DNA of 64,000 nt. Source: Oscillatoria sp. FACHB-1406. GTDB taxonomy: Bacteria > Cyanobacteriota > Cyanobacteriia > Cyanobacteriales > Spirulinaceae. A program made the translations under genes and the position numbers. The notes below the pieces were generated by a model. The model saw only the letters and a program-made list of their open reading frames with translations, was not told the DNA's origin and did no database searches. Shown here in pieces: positions 35,099 through 43,360 of this stretch. The stretch spans positions 62,001-126,000 of the forward strand of contig NZ_JACJSM010000009.1 in assembly GCF_014698145.1 (NCBI RefSeq). The letters are read 5' to 3'. Each line of letters starts with the position of its first letter. Positions within the stretch are counted from its first letter, which is position 1.

Positions 35099-36058
35099 TT
35101 AAACTAACTTCAAGTTAGGGTAGTAAGCGAGGATGTCGTTGGTGGTTAGAGTATCACCTTCGGCTTGAGGAGTCCATAAGACTTCGACGGCTAAAAGGCG
35201 ATCGCTACCCACACTACCAATTTGACGCAGTGCTTGGCGCAAATCGTCAGTATCGTTGATAGCAGGCAGTTCGAGGCGGTTGAGCGCGCCGACAACCAGG
35301 GTAACGAGAATGTATTCGCCGCCCCCATCGCGAACTTCTGTTGAAAGATCGCCACTGGCAGAAGTTAGGGCTTTAGGACTTTCCCGCAATTGGTTATTGT
35401 AGTTCGAGAGCGTTTCTTCAGCAAACTTGCTGCGTTCGCCCAAGGCGTACTGATTGAACTTAGCCTCTGCGGATGCGATCGCAGTCTGTTGCGCTTCAGC
35501 CGCGCCGTACACCCAATATTCCGGGTGGCGCAACAACGCTAAACTGGCTTCCTGAAGCAGTTCCGCGCGTCCTTCCGCCGTAGCAGTATCGGCAGAGTGG
35601 GCTAATTGATTGAGTTCGGTTTGCAACTCGCGCGCATCGGCGAGTAGCCCGACTTGAACGCGCGCAACCGAAGCGCGAGTCGGATCGACGCTGGCGAGTT
35701 CGCCTTCTGCACCGCTGCCGCGAACTGCTTTGACCAGAAAGTTAGCGATCGCGATAAACACTAAAATCGTGAATAAGCTACCGAACCCGCCAAACCCCAA
35801 GAAGGGCAACAGGAAGGGAAAGCCGATACCACCGCCGCCGTAGCCGTAGCCACCGCCATAGCCATAACCGCCGCCACCCGGAGGTGCGTAAGTGCGAGTG
35901 GGAGCCGGAGAAGTGCGAAAAGAGCCGCCGCCAATTCTGCCGCCACTACGGGCTGCTAGAGCGCTGTCCGCACTGCCCAGAGAGAGAACGAGGACGAGGA
36001 CGAGCAAACATAGAGATTTGAAAAAAGGTTTGATTTTCCCGAAAAATTTTTTAGGCAT
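35099..36058 (-). CDS. DUF1517 family membrane protein
   Basis: 319 residues. A signal/anchor segment (LCLLVLVLVLSLGSADSALA) is followed by Gly-rich, Tyr-rich low complexity (residues ~35-75, GGGYGYGGGYGYGG), a second transmembrane helix (FTILVFIAIANFLVKAV) and then the DUF1517 domain (~120-319, with VARVQVGLLADARELQ and HPEYWVYGAAEAQQ). The family is common to cyanobacteria and plastids and has no established biochemical activity. It lies 40 bp downstream of the start region of the quinone oxidoreductase gene but is separately transcribed or weakly linked. Confidence 0.88.
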   Translation of the reverse strand: MPKKFFGKIKPFFKSLCLLVLVLVLSLGSADSALAARSGGRIGGGSFRTSPAPTRTYAPPGGGGYGYGGGYGYGGGGIGFPFLLPFLGFGGFGSLFTILVFIAIANFLVKAVRGSGAEGELASVDPTRASVARVQVGLLADARELQTELNQLAHSADTATAEGRAELLQEASLALLRHPEYWVYGAAEAQQTAIASAEAKFNQYALGERSKFAEETLSNYNNQLRESPKALTSASGDLSTEVRDGGGEYILVTLVVGALNRLELPAINDTDDLRQALRQIGSVGSDRLLAVEVLWTPQAEGDTLTTNDILAYYPNLKLV

Positions 36059-36265
36059 AAGACAAGGTTTACCTCCTTCGCATACTTAATACTGTATCGC
36101 ACCCGCCCCCACCCACTCGACGGCTTTCCGGGGCTAGGAGGTGTTGATTTCCGCAATGGGGGGGGAAATTATGAATTATGAGTTATGAATTATGAGTTAT
36201 GAATTATGAATTATGAGTGATGAATTATGAGTTATGAGTGATGAATTATGAGTTATGAATGGTAA

Positions 36266-36325
36266 ATTACGAATTACGAACTACGAATTACGAACTACGA
36301 ATTACGAATTACGAATTACGAATTA
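36266..36325 (+). repeat. GAATTAC heptamer array between the DUF1517 gene and the kinase-WYL gene
   Basis: About 8 units (GAATTAC/GAACTAC), preceded from 36165 by ATGAGTT/ATGAATT heptamers. It lies upstream of the DUF1517 start and contains the TAA stop of the minus-strand kinase-WYL gene. Confidence 0.9.
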
Positions 36326-38295
36326 AAAATTACCTCAGCCTTCTGCTTGATTTTTGTTACCAACACCGACGGTTGTACGACCTTAACTTCGCCCCCAAAT
36401 CCCAAAATCCAACGCCACAAATCCACATCGTCTAACGACCAAATCGGCACTGTCAAGCACAAGCGACGGGGATATCTTTCATCTTCCGTATTGGAAAGCC
36501 CAAACAACTTTGCATCTACAACTTCTTTGCTTTTCCAAGGGGGACGCGACATTTTCAGCGGCACTCGCCCGAAGCGTTGCGTTCCTTCGGCAATGAAGCA
36601 AAAACTCTTATCACTCGCCCACAATTCCACCGTTACCCTTGCCCCCTCTTCCGCCGCTAAAAACTGTTGCTGCAACGCCGCGCTGTTGCCCAAAAATAGC
36701 CCCACGCTAGCATCGTACAACTTTATCAGCCGTCGCAGCGATCGCACCTGCACCTCCCTACTTCGTCGGTTTTCCACCACCTGCCGCCCCAAAAATAACC
36801 GTTCCAAGCGCTCGAACCGCAGCAATCCTCCCACTTCCTCATAGCCCAAATACCAAGCAATGTTGTGAAACCGCAGTTGCAGGGGATAAGCGCAGAAACA
36901 TTCCTCGCTGTCTGTGGCGTAACCGCCGACACCCTGGAAGCGATGAAACTCCCAGCATTCTCCCGCTAAAATTGCTTCTTCTACCCGTTCCGGTTGACGG
37001 GCGAGGGAAAATTGGGGCAAATCCTCAATTTTCGCGATCGCGTGCAGCGAAATCGCCCGCGTTGGATAAATTGGCTGGAAATCGAGCCATTTCCCCCAGG
37101 ATAAGCGCTGCTGCCAAGTTTGGTAGAGTTCGATTAGGGCGCGATCCCGACTTTGGAGAGCGTAAGATTGTAACCATCGAAACGTTTCTCGCAACTCCGA
37201 CGCGGTAAAAATCGCCGTTCCAGCAAAATATCCCTGTTTGTAAGGAACCGCTTCCAGGATGCCGTAAGGTTTAAGGACTTTTTCGATATCCTTGCGAACG
37301 CTATCGACGCAATCGTACTGCACCAGACCGCGCGACTGCATGGATGCAATCAACGCTTTTTGTACGCCCTCGCTGCCCCCGCCCTCAAAGGGATGGCGGA
37401 GGACGAAACGCAGGGTTTTTATCAGGCGGGTAAAGGGTTCGATGTCGCTGTAAGCATGAACGGAAAACGTTCCCCATTCCGGCTGCGGCATTGTCTCGAG
37501 AAAGTGCAGTTCCGTCGCTTCCGCCTCGTAGCCGATTAAACCGTTGAGGGTTAACCATTCTAAATCTTGCGCTAAAGCCGCGACATTGCTGTAAACGCTG
37601 CCCCATTGCCGACTCATTGCCGCTGCTACCGCCTCCGCAGTTTCAATCAAGTCATCGGTAGGACTTCCTAAACCGGGATGCTGCAACAGCAGGGAAATCA
37701 GGTGCATCAACCGCTCGAAGTCTAGCAAGCGGGAGTAGGGATGGAAGGTATAATTGCGGGTGCGGTTGCGGCTGTTAATTTGGCTGCGAGGGAGTGCGGC
37801 GATTTTGTCCCGTATCGCTTTGGAGGTGAGGGGGGTTTTGTGGGGAGTGCAGTCGTAAACAGCGGCGAATCCTTCAGCGGCGACGGGCGGAAATTGCTTG
37901 AGGGCGCGGTTCATTGCTTCGAGGACTTCAGCGGGAACGATGCGGCTGCGTTTTTGGTTCCATTCCTGGCAAATTTTTAAAGGAGTTTTGAGAAACCAAG
38001 CCAACCAATCGACAGCGGCGATTTCGGGGTGCTGCAACCAGGTGAAGCGATGGCTGCGTTTGTAGTTAGTTGCATCGTAGATGGGGGTTTTTCCGGTATC
38101 AATGGCGGTTTGAATTTGTCGGCGCATTTCGGCTTCAATTTCCTGCCATTCGCCTTGAATAGTTTCGTCGCCGTAAAGTTGAGCGCGAATCGCGTCGGTA
38201 GCGATAATCGTGGTGTTGGGGAGCGTTTTTGCGAGGGAACGAGCGAAGGTAGATTTACCGCTTCCGGGAGGGCCGATGAGAAGATGACCTAGCAT
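36316..38295 (-). CDS. P-loop kinase (PNK-like) fused to a WYL-domain regulator
   Basis: 659 residues. N-terminal ~165 residues form a P-loop kinase like the polynucleotide-kinase group: LLIGPPGSGKSTFARSLA (Walker A) and IIATDAIRAQLYGD, then IYDATNYKRSHR. Residues ~190-390 hold winged-helix-like segments (RLMHLISLLLQHPG, RLIKTLRFVLRHPF). Residues ~410-590 form a WYL domain, with the signature in LRFHNIAWYLGYE. WYL domains bind nucleic-acid or nucleotide ligands and regulate defence and repair genes. A single protein therefore has a kinase for DNA/RNA ends or nucleotides and a ligand-sensing regulator. The stop codon is in the heptamer array. Its function is not known to me. Confidence 0.8.
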   Translation of the reverse strand: MLGHLLIGPPGSGKSTFARSLAKTLPNTTIIATDAIRAQLYGDETIQGEWQEIEAEMRRQIQTAIDTGKTPIYDATNYKRSHRFTWLQHPEIAAVDWLAWFLKTPLKICQEWNQKRSRIVPAEVLEAMNRALKQFPPVAAEGFAAVYDCTPHKTPLTSKAIRDKIAALPRSQINSRNRTRNYTFHPYSRLLDFERLMHLISLLLQHPGLGSPTDDLIETAEAVAAAMSRQWGSVYSNVAALAQDLEWLTLNGLIGYEAEATELHFLETMPQPEWGTFSVHAYSDIEPFTRLIKTLRFVLRHPFEGGGSEGVQKALIASMQSRGLVQYDCVDSVRKDIEKVLKPYGILEAVPYKQGYFAGTAIFTASELRETFRWLQSYALQSRDRALIELYQTWQQRLSWGKWLDFQPIYPTRAISLHAIAKIEDLPQFSLARQPERVEEAILAGECWEFHRFQGVGGYATDSEECFCAYPLQLRFHNIAWYLGYEEVGGLLRFERLERLFLGRQVVENRRSREVQVRSLRRLIKLYDASVGLFLGNSAALQQQFLAAEEGARVTVELWASDKSFCFIAEGTQRFGRVPLKMSRPPWKSKEVVDAKLFGLSNTEDERYPRRLCLTVPIWSLDDVDLWRWILGFGGEVKVVQPSVLVTKIKQKAEVIFNS

Positions 38296-38298
38296 TTA

Positions 38299-38346
38299 GT
38301 TAATTCGTAATTCGTAATTCGTAGTTCGTAATTCGTAATTCGTAAA
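38299..38346 (-). repeat. TTCGTAA heptamer array upstream of the kinase-WYL gene
   Basis: Six to seven TTCGTAA/TTCGTAG units on the plus strand, running into ATCACTC and ATTCATT heptamers (38350-38420) that provide the stop of the small gene at 38404. Confidence 0.88.
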
Positions 38347-38403
38347 TCATGACTTATCACTCATGATTTATCATTCATAATTTCACCATTCATTATTCAT
38401 TAT

Positions 38404-38643
38404 TCACCATTCATTATTCTTAGATCGCTCCAATCGCGCCAGCTTGTCGTTCAACTGCTGCGCCGCTCGTTCGTTTGCGCTTTCCACGACGATCGCGACT
38501 ACCGTTTGGATGGCGACGTTGAACAGGATGTTATCGCAGTAGCCCGTCAAAGTCGCAACACCCGCTACCGTTGCGACTTTGACGGCTACCGTCCGCAGCA
38601 GTTCGGGGCGGCAGAAAGCGGGGCGGAGTGGAGGTTGAGTCAT
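38404..38643 (-). CDS. Small hypothetical protein with an inverted repeat in its coding region
   Basis: 79 residues. Cys-containing N-terminus, then an Ala/Val/Thr-rich hydrophobic stretch (VATVAGVATLTGYCDNILFNVAIQTVVAIVVES) that could form one or two short helices, and a charged C-terminal helix (ERAAQQLNDKLARLERS). Its last residues NNEW and stop come from ATAATGA-type repeats. Codons 24-39 contain a long inverted repeat (see 38539-38589). No homologue is recognised. It could be a real small membrane-associated protein, but coding status is not certain. Confidence 0.5.
   Translation of the reverse strand: MTQPPLRPAFCRPELLRTVAVKVATVAGVATLTGYCDNILFNVAIQTVVAIVVESANERAAQQLNDKLARLERSKNNEW
38539..38589. 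repeat. Long inverted repeat inside the small hypothetical gene
   Basis: GTAGCCCGTCAAAGTCGCAA plus C (38539-38559) and GTTGCGACTTTGACGGCTAC (38570-38589) pair along 20 bases with a single-base bulge and a 10-nt loop. The stem lies within codons for VKVATVAGVATLTG. Confidence 0.85.
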
Positions 38644-38890
38644 GGGGTTATCTCCAAGCGTCGGTTCACAAAAAAACGTCTGCCTCTGCTGGTTTCAAAC
38701 CCGTGTCGTAACGACCATGACTATAAGATAAGAGCGATCGCGCCAGGAGTGCAATAAGATTGGTGCGAAGGACAAAAAAAGCTCCCGGTTTGGAGCTTGT
38801 TGAAGATTTTTAGTTAAAGATTGCGATCGGGTTGCGGTAAATCGATATTTTGAAGCAGAGCATAAAATATTTGCAGAATCGATAAACTTT

Positions 38891-39334
38891 TTGAATTTTG
38901 AGTTGACTAATAATACCGTCGGACAATTGGGAGAAGAAGTAGTGGCGCGTTGGCTGCAAGGGCAAGGCTGGGAGATTCTCCAGCGTCGCTGGCGCTGTCG
39001 TTGGGGAGAAATCGATCTGATTGCGCGCCGCGAAGAACTGCTGGTGTTTGTCGAGGTGAAAACGCGCAGTCGGGGTAGTTGGGATGAGGGCGGATTGCTC
39101 GCGATCGCGCCCAAAAAGCAAGCTAAACTATGGCAAACAGCCGAAATCTTTCTCGCGCAATTCCCCGATTTAGCAGACTGTTCTTGTCGCTTTGACCTAG
39201 CACGGGTGAGTTACAGCCCATCGCCCCAACCTGAAAATACCGACAACAGCGCGCGCCCCGTCGTTCTCGGCGAAGCGCTGGTTTTATCCGGCTATCGATT
39301 CGTTTTACAGGACTATCTCGAAGCGATTCTCTGA
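38891..39334 (+). CDS. yraN: YraN/UPF0102-family nuclease-fold protein
   Basis: 147 residues from TTG at 38891 ([15 protein letters not shown]); no better ATG precedes the conserved N-terminus. The family core is [30 protein letters not shown] and [14 protein letters not shown]. The E-I-D and E-V-K residues are those of the PD-(D/E)xK nuclease fold. An insertion (~residues 103-125, Pro/Asn-rich) is longer than in E. coli YraN. The biological role of the family is unsettled; a DNA-processing function is assumed. Confidence 0.88.
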   Translation: MNFELTNNTVGQLGEEVVARWLQGQGWEILQRRWRCRWGEIDLIARREELLVFVEVKTRSRGSWDEGGLLAIAPKKQAKLWQTAEIFLAQFPDLADCSCRFDLARVSYSPSPQPENTDNSARPVVLGEALVLSGYRFVLQDYLEAIL

Positions 39335-39339
39335 TTGAG

Positions 39340-39870
39340 TTAAAACTTCATCCCCACACCGCCTTGCAGCGAAAAAGCAGGGCCGCCACTATTGCGATAG
39401 GCATCGAAAGCAATGATGGCATTGCCGAACAGAACGGCGTTGCTATTGGGAAGGACGTAATCGATACCGGGTTGAACCGCAAAGCTGGTTTTATCGCCAA
39501 TCGGAGAAGGTTTGCCTTCGTCACTCCCGGCAAACGTTGCCCCAACTCCCACATAAACATCGGTTTGCCAGTTCAGGGGAATATCGTAGGAAATGGTGGG
39601 AACCACGGCTGTTGCGTGACCGATGAGGGCTTGGGCGCGCAGGGAAAGGGGCAGTTCGAGGAGTTTGTAGCGCACGGCAACGACACCGCCGATTTGACGG
39701 CCGTCGCCGGTACTAATCCCGAAACTGGGGCCGACACCGATGTAACTCCCGTAGGCGGCTTGGGCGAAGGCTGGTTTGGGGGCAATCGCTGTAGCAAGTG
39801 TTGCCAAAGCAACGGCGATGCTAGCTACCGCACTTCCGTTGGCTCGAAATTGGACTCGAAAACGTTTCAT
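39340..39870 (-). CDS. Outer-membrane beta-barrel-like exported protein
   Basis: 176 residues. A signal peptide (SIAVALATLATAIAPKPAFA) precedes alternating beta-strand-like sequence rich in Gly and aromatics. The protein ends GGVGMKF with the C-terminal Phe that targets beta-barrels to the outer-membrane assembly machinery. The size suggests an eight-stranded barrel. No specific family is recognised. It is convergent with yraN, 5 bp apart, and separately transcribed. Confidence 0.7.
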   Translation of the reverse strand: MKRFRVQFRANGSAVASIAVALATLATAIAPKPAFAQAAYGSYIGVGPSFGISTGDGRQIGGVVAVRYKLLELPLSLRAQALIGHATAVVPTISYDIPLNWQTDVYVGVGATFAGSDEGKPSPIGDKTSFAVQPGIDYVLPNSNAVLFGNAIIAFDAYRNSGGPAFSLQGGVGMKF

Positions 39871-39936
39871 CAGAGTTTTCCCTTCACGCGCGATGCGAAC
39901 TCGATTCGCTGTTTGAGCCGATTTTAGCTGTAATTT

Positions 39937-40281
39937 TTACGATTGGGAAGATTGAGGGGCGATGAGTAATTTGTAGACGGCGAAGAGTAAAATACCTGCG
40001 ATCGCTAAGCTGGCTAAGGCAGAGACGAGTTGCAGTACGGTTTTGAGAAGGGACACGGCAACCAGCACGCAGACAACGATCGCGATCGCCTTTCCGCCTT
40101 GTGGTAAATTAGCGAACCAAGAGCGCACTTGTAACCCCAAGGGAGGTAAACTCTTTCCCGTCTCTGCATCGGGGTTCTGCGGCGCGCGGTGAGTTGTCGG
40201 CAAAGGCGCGGGAATCGGGTCGATTTCGACTTCGACTTTGCGGGCTTCAGTTTCCCAATCGGGCTGATTTTCTGGATTCAT
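39937..40281 (-). CDS. Small membrane protein of unknown function
   Basis: 114 residues. An acidic, Pro-rich cytoplasmic N-terminal half (EVEIDPIPAPLPTTH) is followed by one long or two short transmembrane helices (AIAIVVCVLVAVSLLKTVL and ASLAIAGILLFAVYKLLI) and a short polar tail. Similar layouts occur in conserved cyanobacterial proteins, but no function can be assigned. It lies 66 bp upstream of the beta-barrel gene on the same strand and may share its transcript. Confidence 0.7.
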   Translation of the reverse strand: MNPENQPDWETEARKVEVEIDPIPAPLPTTHRAPQNPDAETGKSLPPLGLQVRSWFANLPQGGKAIAIVVCVLVAVSLLKTVLQLVSALASLAIAGILLFAVYKLLIAPQSSQS

Positions 40282-40431
40282 GTAACGGGGGCTGAGTGAT
40301 GAAGGCTGAATTCTGTACGATCTGCATTCTTACTGCATTATAAATAATAGAGCGGGAAGGTACGGGCGGTCATCGGTACTATTGCCCGGTGCGCGCTACG
40401 CGATCGCTGCTGGTTGAAGGTTAGGGGCAAT

Positions 40432-41028
40432 TCAATTTAGCTGCATTTGTCGCAATTGTAGAGCGTGTTTGAAACTTAAAACATCGTGCGTCCAAACGGG
40501 CAAAATTGAGGTCATGGCAATTTCTTCGAGGGTGTGAAGAATGCCGATGATAATGGCAAGCCACAGCGTTACACCGCTATAGTGGAAACCGAAGAGCGCG
40601 ATCGCGGCGATAAATAAAGATAAGCCCCAAAGTTTCGCCGAATAAGTGTGATAGCTCGCGGGTTTACCGTATTTAAGCAAGTTAGCAACCCACCACCATA
40701 ATTGCACGAAAACGACAGTCAGCAGCGGAATGCGAAAGACAGCGATCGCGTCCGGACGAACCAGCAGCGCGCTTGCACTCACGCACGCATAAAGCGCTAC
40801 ATCCGCCCAACTGTCGGCTTGGCGCAGTTTTGCGGTGCTGACATCCAGGCGACGCGCGATAACCCCATCAAAGATATCGGAGAGGAAGGCGGCGACAAAG
40901 GCCACAATAAATAACTGGCTTGTGTTGCCATCGAAGGCATCGGCGAGTAACACTGGAGCCAGACAAAAGCGCAGCAGAACCAGAGAAGTGGGGAGATAGG
41001 GCAGAAGTTTAGTTAATTCGGCTAACAT
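40432..41028 (-). CDS. CDP-alcohol phosphatidyltransferase-family membrane enzyme
   Basis: 198 residues with five or six transmembrane helices. The family signature is visible as DGVIARRLDVSTAKLRQADSWAD: D-G-x2-A-R, then both downstream Asp residues at correct spacing. The conserved Gly that normally sits three residues before the third Asp is Leu here. The family condenses CDP-activated lipids with alcohols such as glycerol phosphate, inositol phosphate or myo-inositol. This atypical motif makes the substrate and even activity uncertain. It stands alone between small genes. Confidence 0.78.
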   Translation of the reverse strand: MLAELTKLLPYLPTSLVLLRFCLAPVLLADAFDGNTSQLFIVAFVAAFLSDIFDGVIARRLDVSTAKLRQADSWADVALYACVSASALLVRPDAIAVFRIPLLTVVFVQLWWWVANLLKYGKPASYHTYSAKLWGLSLFIAAIALFGFHYSGVTLWLAIIIGILHTLEEIAMTSILPVWTHDVLSFKHALQLRQMQLN

Positions 41029-41252
41029 AAGGCGGCTGAAGGGCGATTTATGAGGATAGTTTTACTGTCGCAACAATGCTCTCAATCCTCAAGACGCGAT
41101 CGCCCAGTTTGCCCAAGAGTCCATCGCGCTCTAACTTCAGCCTTCCTAAAACTTCCTTTTCTGTTGCTTTATTCAGGGACAGTTTAAACTTTTGTCCCTA
41201 ATTCCTCATGCTGTTGAAGTCCGCATCACGAACGAAGATTAAAACAAACCGC

Positions 41253-42323
41253 TTAATCGTCCATCTGCCACGGTTCGAGGAGGTTATTTTCGTCGAAGAT
41301 ATTTTTCGGGCGCAAAATTAACACGACTTCGCCGAGGATTTCGCTGTGGGCAGGTTCGGGGAACCATTGCACCTCAAGTTCTCCTTCCCGTTCGACGAGA
41401 AAGTATCCTTTCACATCCCAATCGAGCGATCGCCGATCGACAATAATAACGACGGTTTCCAATCGTCCTCCTTGCACGTTCGGCAAGCGATCGCTCTCAC
41501 ATAAGATAGCAACGGGATCGCCTGCCTTTAAAATCGCCTGCCAGCCGGGAACGGGGATAAACGCCCCCTCTCCTGAATATTTCACCATCCCAAAGGGTTG
41601 GATTTTTTCGGCTGAAGGAACTGCATCAAATTGCGATCGCGCCAAGGGCAATTCTCCCGCTACGGGAATAATATGGGCGAGTTCCTCTTCCTCTTCCAAG
41701 CGATAGAGCGGCAGCATCGGCGCGCGCGCCGCAGAAACGACCGTAAAATCGCTCAATAACTGCTCGATTTTCTCCCGAGCGGTGTTACTACTAGCAAATT
41801 TTAACCCCCGTGCGATCAGACGCGATCGCTCCTGTAAATCTTTCTTCTCCCGCGCTCGCTTCCAGCTTTGATACGCTACCGCATCCCCCGGAGCAGGTGT
41901 AAATCCTTCTGGCGGCAAACTGAAGCGCGAAAACTCCTTCATCGCCCGCGCGACATCCTTAGCATCATCGACATCCAGGCGCTTCTCCATCGCCAATTCC
42001 GCCGCCGCTAAGCGCTGACTGGCATTGAGGACTCGAAACTCGTACAGCACATCGCTGCGCGGCCCCTTAAAATAGGCTTGCATCTCCTCAGAAATTTCGG
42101 CTTGAAGCAAGCTTTCGTACACTTGCGCCGCAACGATGACGAGATTTTGATAGCTGCCCTCAATCCCCGTCTCTTCAAAAATTGTCGAAGCTAAATAGCC
42201 TGCTTTTTGCAACTGCGAGCAGGCGCGCCCCCATTCCACCCACGTTCCTTCTTTGCGGCGCAATTGGAATAGCAGTTCTCTGGCGGTTTCTTCGGAAAGG
42301 GAGGAAGGCTGAGGCTCGGTCAT
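41253..42323 (-). CDS. raf1: RuBisCO accumulation factor 1 (assembly chaperone)
   Basis: 356 residues, full length. The N-terminal alpha domain (ETARELLFQLRRKEGTWVEW, GIEGSYQNLVIVAAQVYESL and the YFKGPRSDVLYEFRVLN segment) and the C-terminal beta domain (from ~residue 215, with LPLYRLEEEEE and VVIIVDRRSLDWDVKGYF) follow the Raf1 layout. Raf1 dimers bind RbcL after chaperonin folding and promote L8 core assembly in cyanobacteria and chloroplasts. No rbc genes are in the window. The gene is divergent from hemJ. Confidence 0.92.
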   Translation of the reverse strand: MTEPQPSSLSEETARELLFQLRRKEGTWVEWGRACSQLQKAGYLASTIFEETGIEGSYQNLVIVAAQVYESLLQAEISEEMQAYFKGPRSDVLYEFRVLNASQRLAAAELAMEKRLDVDDAKDVARAMKEFSRFSLPPEGFTPAPGDAVAYQSWKRAREKKDLQERSRLIARGLKFASSNTAREKIEQLLSDFTVVSAARAPMLPLYRLEEEEELAHIIPVAGELPLARSQFDAVPSAEKIQPFGMVKYSGEGAFIPVPGWQAILKAGDPVAILCESDRLPNVQGGRLETVVIIVDRRSLDWDVKGYFLVEREGELEVQWFPEPAHSEILGEVVLILRPKNIFDENNLLEPWQMDD

Positions 42324-42471
42324 TACAGTTATCAGTTAACCTATCAACCCATAATAGTAACTTGCTTTCGAGACAGGCTGAAGCTTCGATCGCGCGATCG
42401 CCCTGAAGGTAAACTTTTTTGAAGTCCTCGCCCCCGAAGCCGCGAAAGAGTTGCGATCGCACTATATCCTG

Positions 42472-42500
42472 GTAGGGGCATAGCACTGCAATGCCCCTAC
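42472..42500. repeat. Perfect 10-bp hairpin repeat upstream of hemJ
   Basis: GTAGGGGCAT (42472-42481) and ATGCCCCTAC (42491-42500) are perfect inverted repeats around a 9-nt loop. It is a REP-like hairpin common in cyanobacterial intergenic DNA. It overlaps the upstream ATG at 42491, which argues that hemJ starts at 42539 instead. Confidence 0.7.
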
Positions 42501-42538
42501 TACAACGCATCATAAACCTGAATTTAACAATCGCAATT

Positions 42539-43099
42539 ATGGCTTATCAATGGTTTAAAGCATTTCACATTATCGGCATCGTCGTTTGGTTTGCCGGACT
42601 TTTTTATCTAGTACGTCTGTTCGTGTATCACGCCGAAGCCAACGATAAACCGGAACCCGCGCGCTCCATCCTCAAGGAACAGTACGAGTTGATGGAAAAA
42701 CGCCTCTACTACATCATCACCAATCCGGGAATGTACGTCACCGTAGCAATGGCGATTGGTTTGCTTTGGAGCCAACCGAGCTTTCTTCACGATTGGTGGT
42801 TGCACGTCAAACTAGGGTTCGTGGTGCTGTTAATCGGCTACCATCACTATTGCAAGCGGATCATGAAAAAGTTAGCCGCTGGCGAATGCAATTGGACGGG
42901 ACAGCAGTTCCGCATTATGAACGAAGCGCCGACGGTATTATTAGTTGCGATCGTACTGCTAGCTGTATTTAAAAATAGTTTACCCCTCAATTGGACGACT
43001 TGGGCGATCGCGGCGATGGTCGTAGCGATGGCTGCCGGAATCCAACTCTACGCGAAAAAGCGCCGTCAGGATCGCGAAAAGCTAGAAAGTGCCGCGTGA
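42539..43099 (+). CDS. hemJ: Protoporphyrinogen oxidase HemJ
   Basis: 186 residues from ATG 42539 (MAYQWFKAFHIIGIVVWFAG), chosen because homology begins here and the upstream ATG lies in a hairpin. Four transmembrane helices. The N-terminal His (FHIIGIVVWFAGLFYL) and the later LHVKLGFVVLLIGYHHYCKR contain the conserved His and Lys residues important in HemJ. HemJ replaces HemG/HemY in most cyanobacteria and oxidises protoporphyrinogen IX to protoporphyrin IX for haem and chlorophyll. Confidence 0.93.
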   Translation: MAYQWFKAFHIIGIVVWFAGLFYLVRLFVYHAEANDKPEPARSILKEQYELMEKRLYYIITNPGMYVTVAMAIGLLWSQPSFLHDWWLHVKLGFVVLLIGYHHYCKRIMKKLAAGECNWTGQQFRIMNEAPTVLLVAIVLLAVFKNSLPLNWTTWAIAAMVVAMAAGIQLYAKKRRQDREKLESAA

Positions 43100-43215
43100 C
43101 GAATGATGAGTTACATTTCGACAGGCGCTCGACTGAGCTTGCTGAAGTCTCAACGATCGCGAATTACGCCTAATGTGAATTAGAAGCTAGAAATATCGCT
43201 CTTACTATTCTTTAT

Positions 43216-43242
43216 CCCCTCGCCCACCGATTGGGAGAGGGG
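43216..43242. repeat. C/G-rich hairpin repeat
   Basis: CCCCTCGCCCA (43216-43226) pairs with TGGGAGAGGGG (43232-43242) around a short loop. This is a REP-like repeat in the ~260-bp gap between hemJ and the MFS gene. The same gap has a solo MITE end. Confidence 0.6.
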
Positions 43243-43331
43243 CTGGGGGTGAGGGAAATCAAGATTTTTGGGTAATGCACATCAGACGTGAATTAGAAAT
43301 TCTGAGGGGGTGAATAAGAGCATTGCTTGCA

Positions 43332-43352
43332 AACTTTAAGTCAGTGCTATTC
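43332..43352 (-). mobile_element. Solo left end of the GAATGGCACTGA MITE family (inverted)
   Basis: Read on the minus strand, GAATAGCACTGACTTAAAG matches the left end of MITE copies 1-4, with no internal palindromes or right end next to it. It adjoins ATTCATT-type heptamers. Confidence 0.5.
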
Positions 43353-43360
43353 ATTCTTCC

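Noticed and set aside
42491-42538. Longer hemJ start at 42491
   Set aside because: The ATG lies in the 3' arm of a hairpin repeat and the extra 16 residues have no family similarity; 42539 is preferred.
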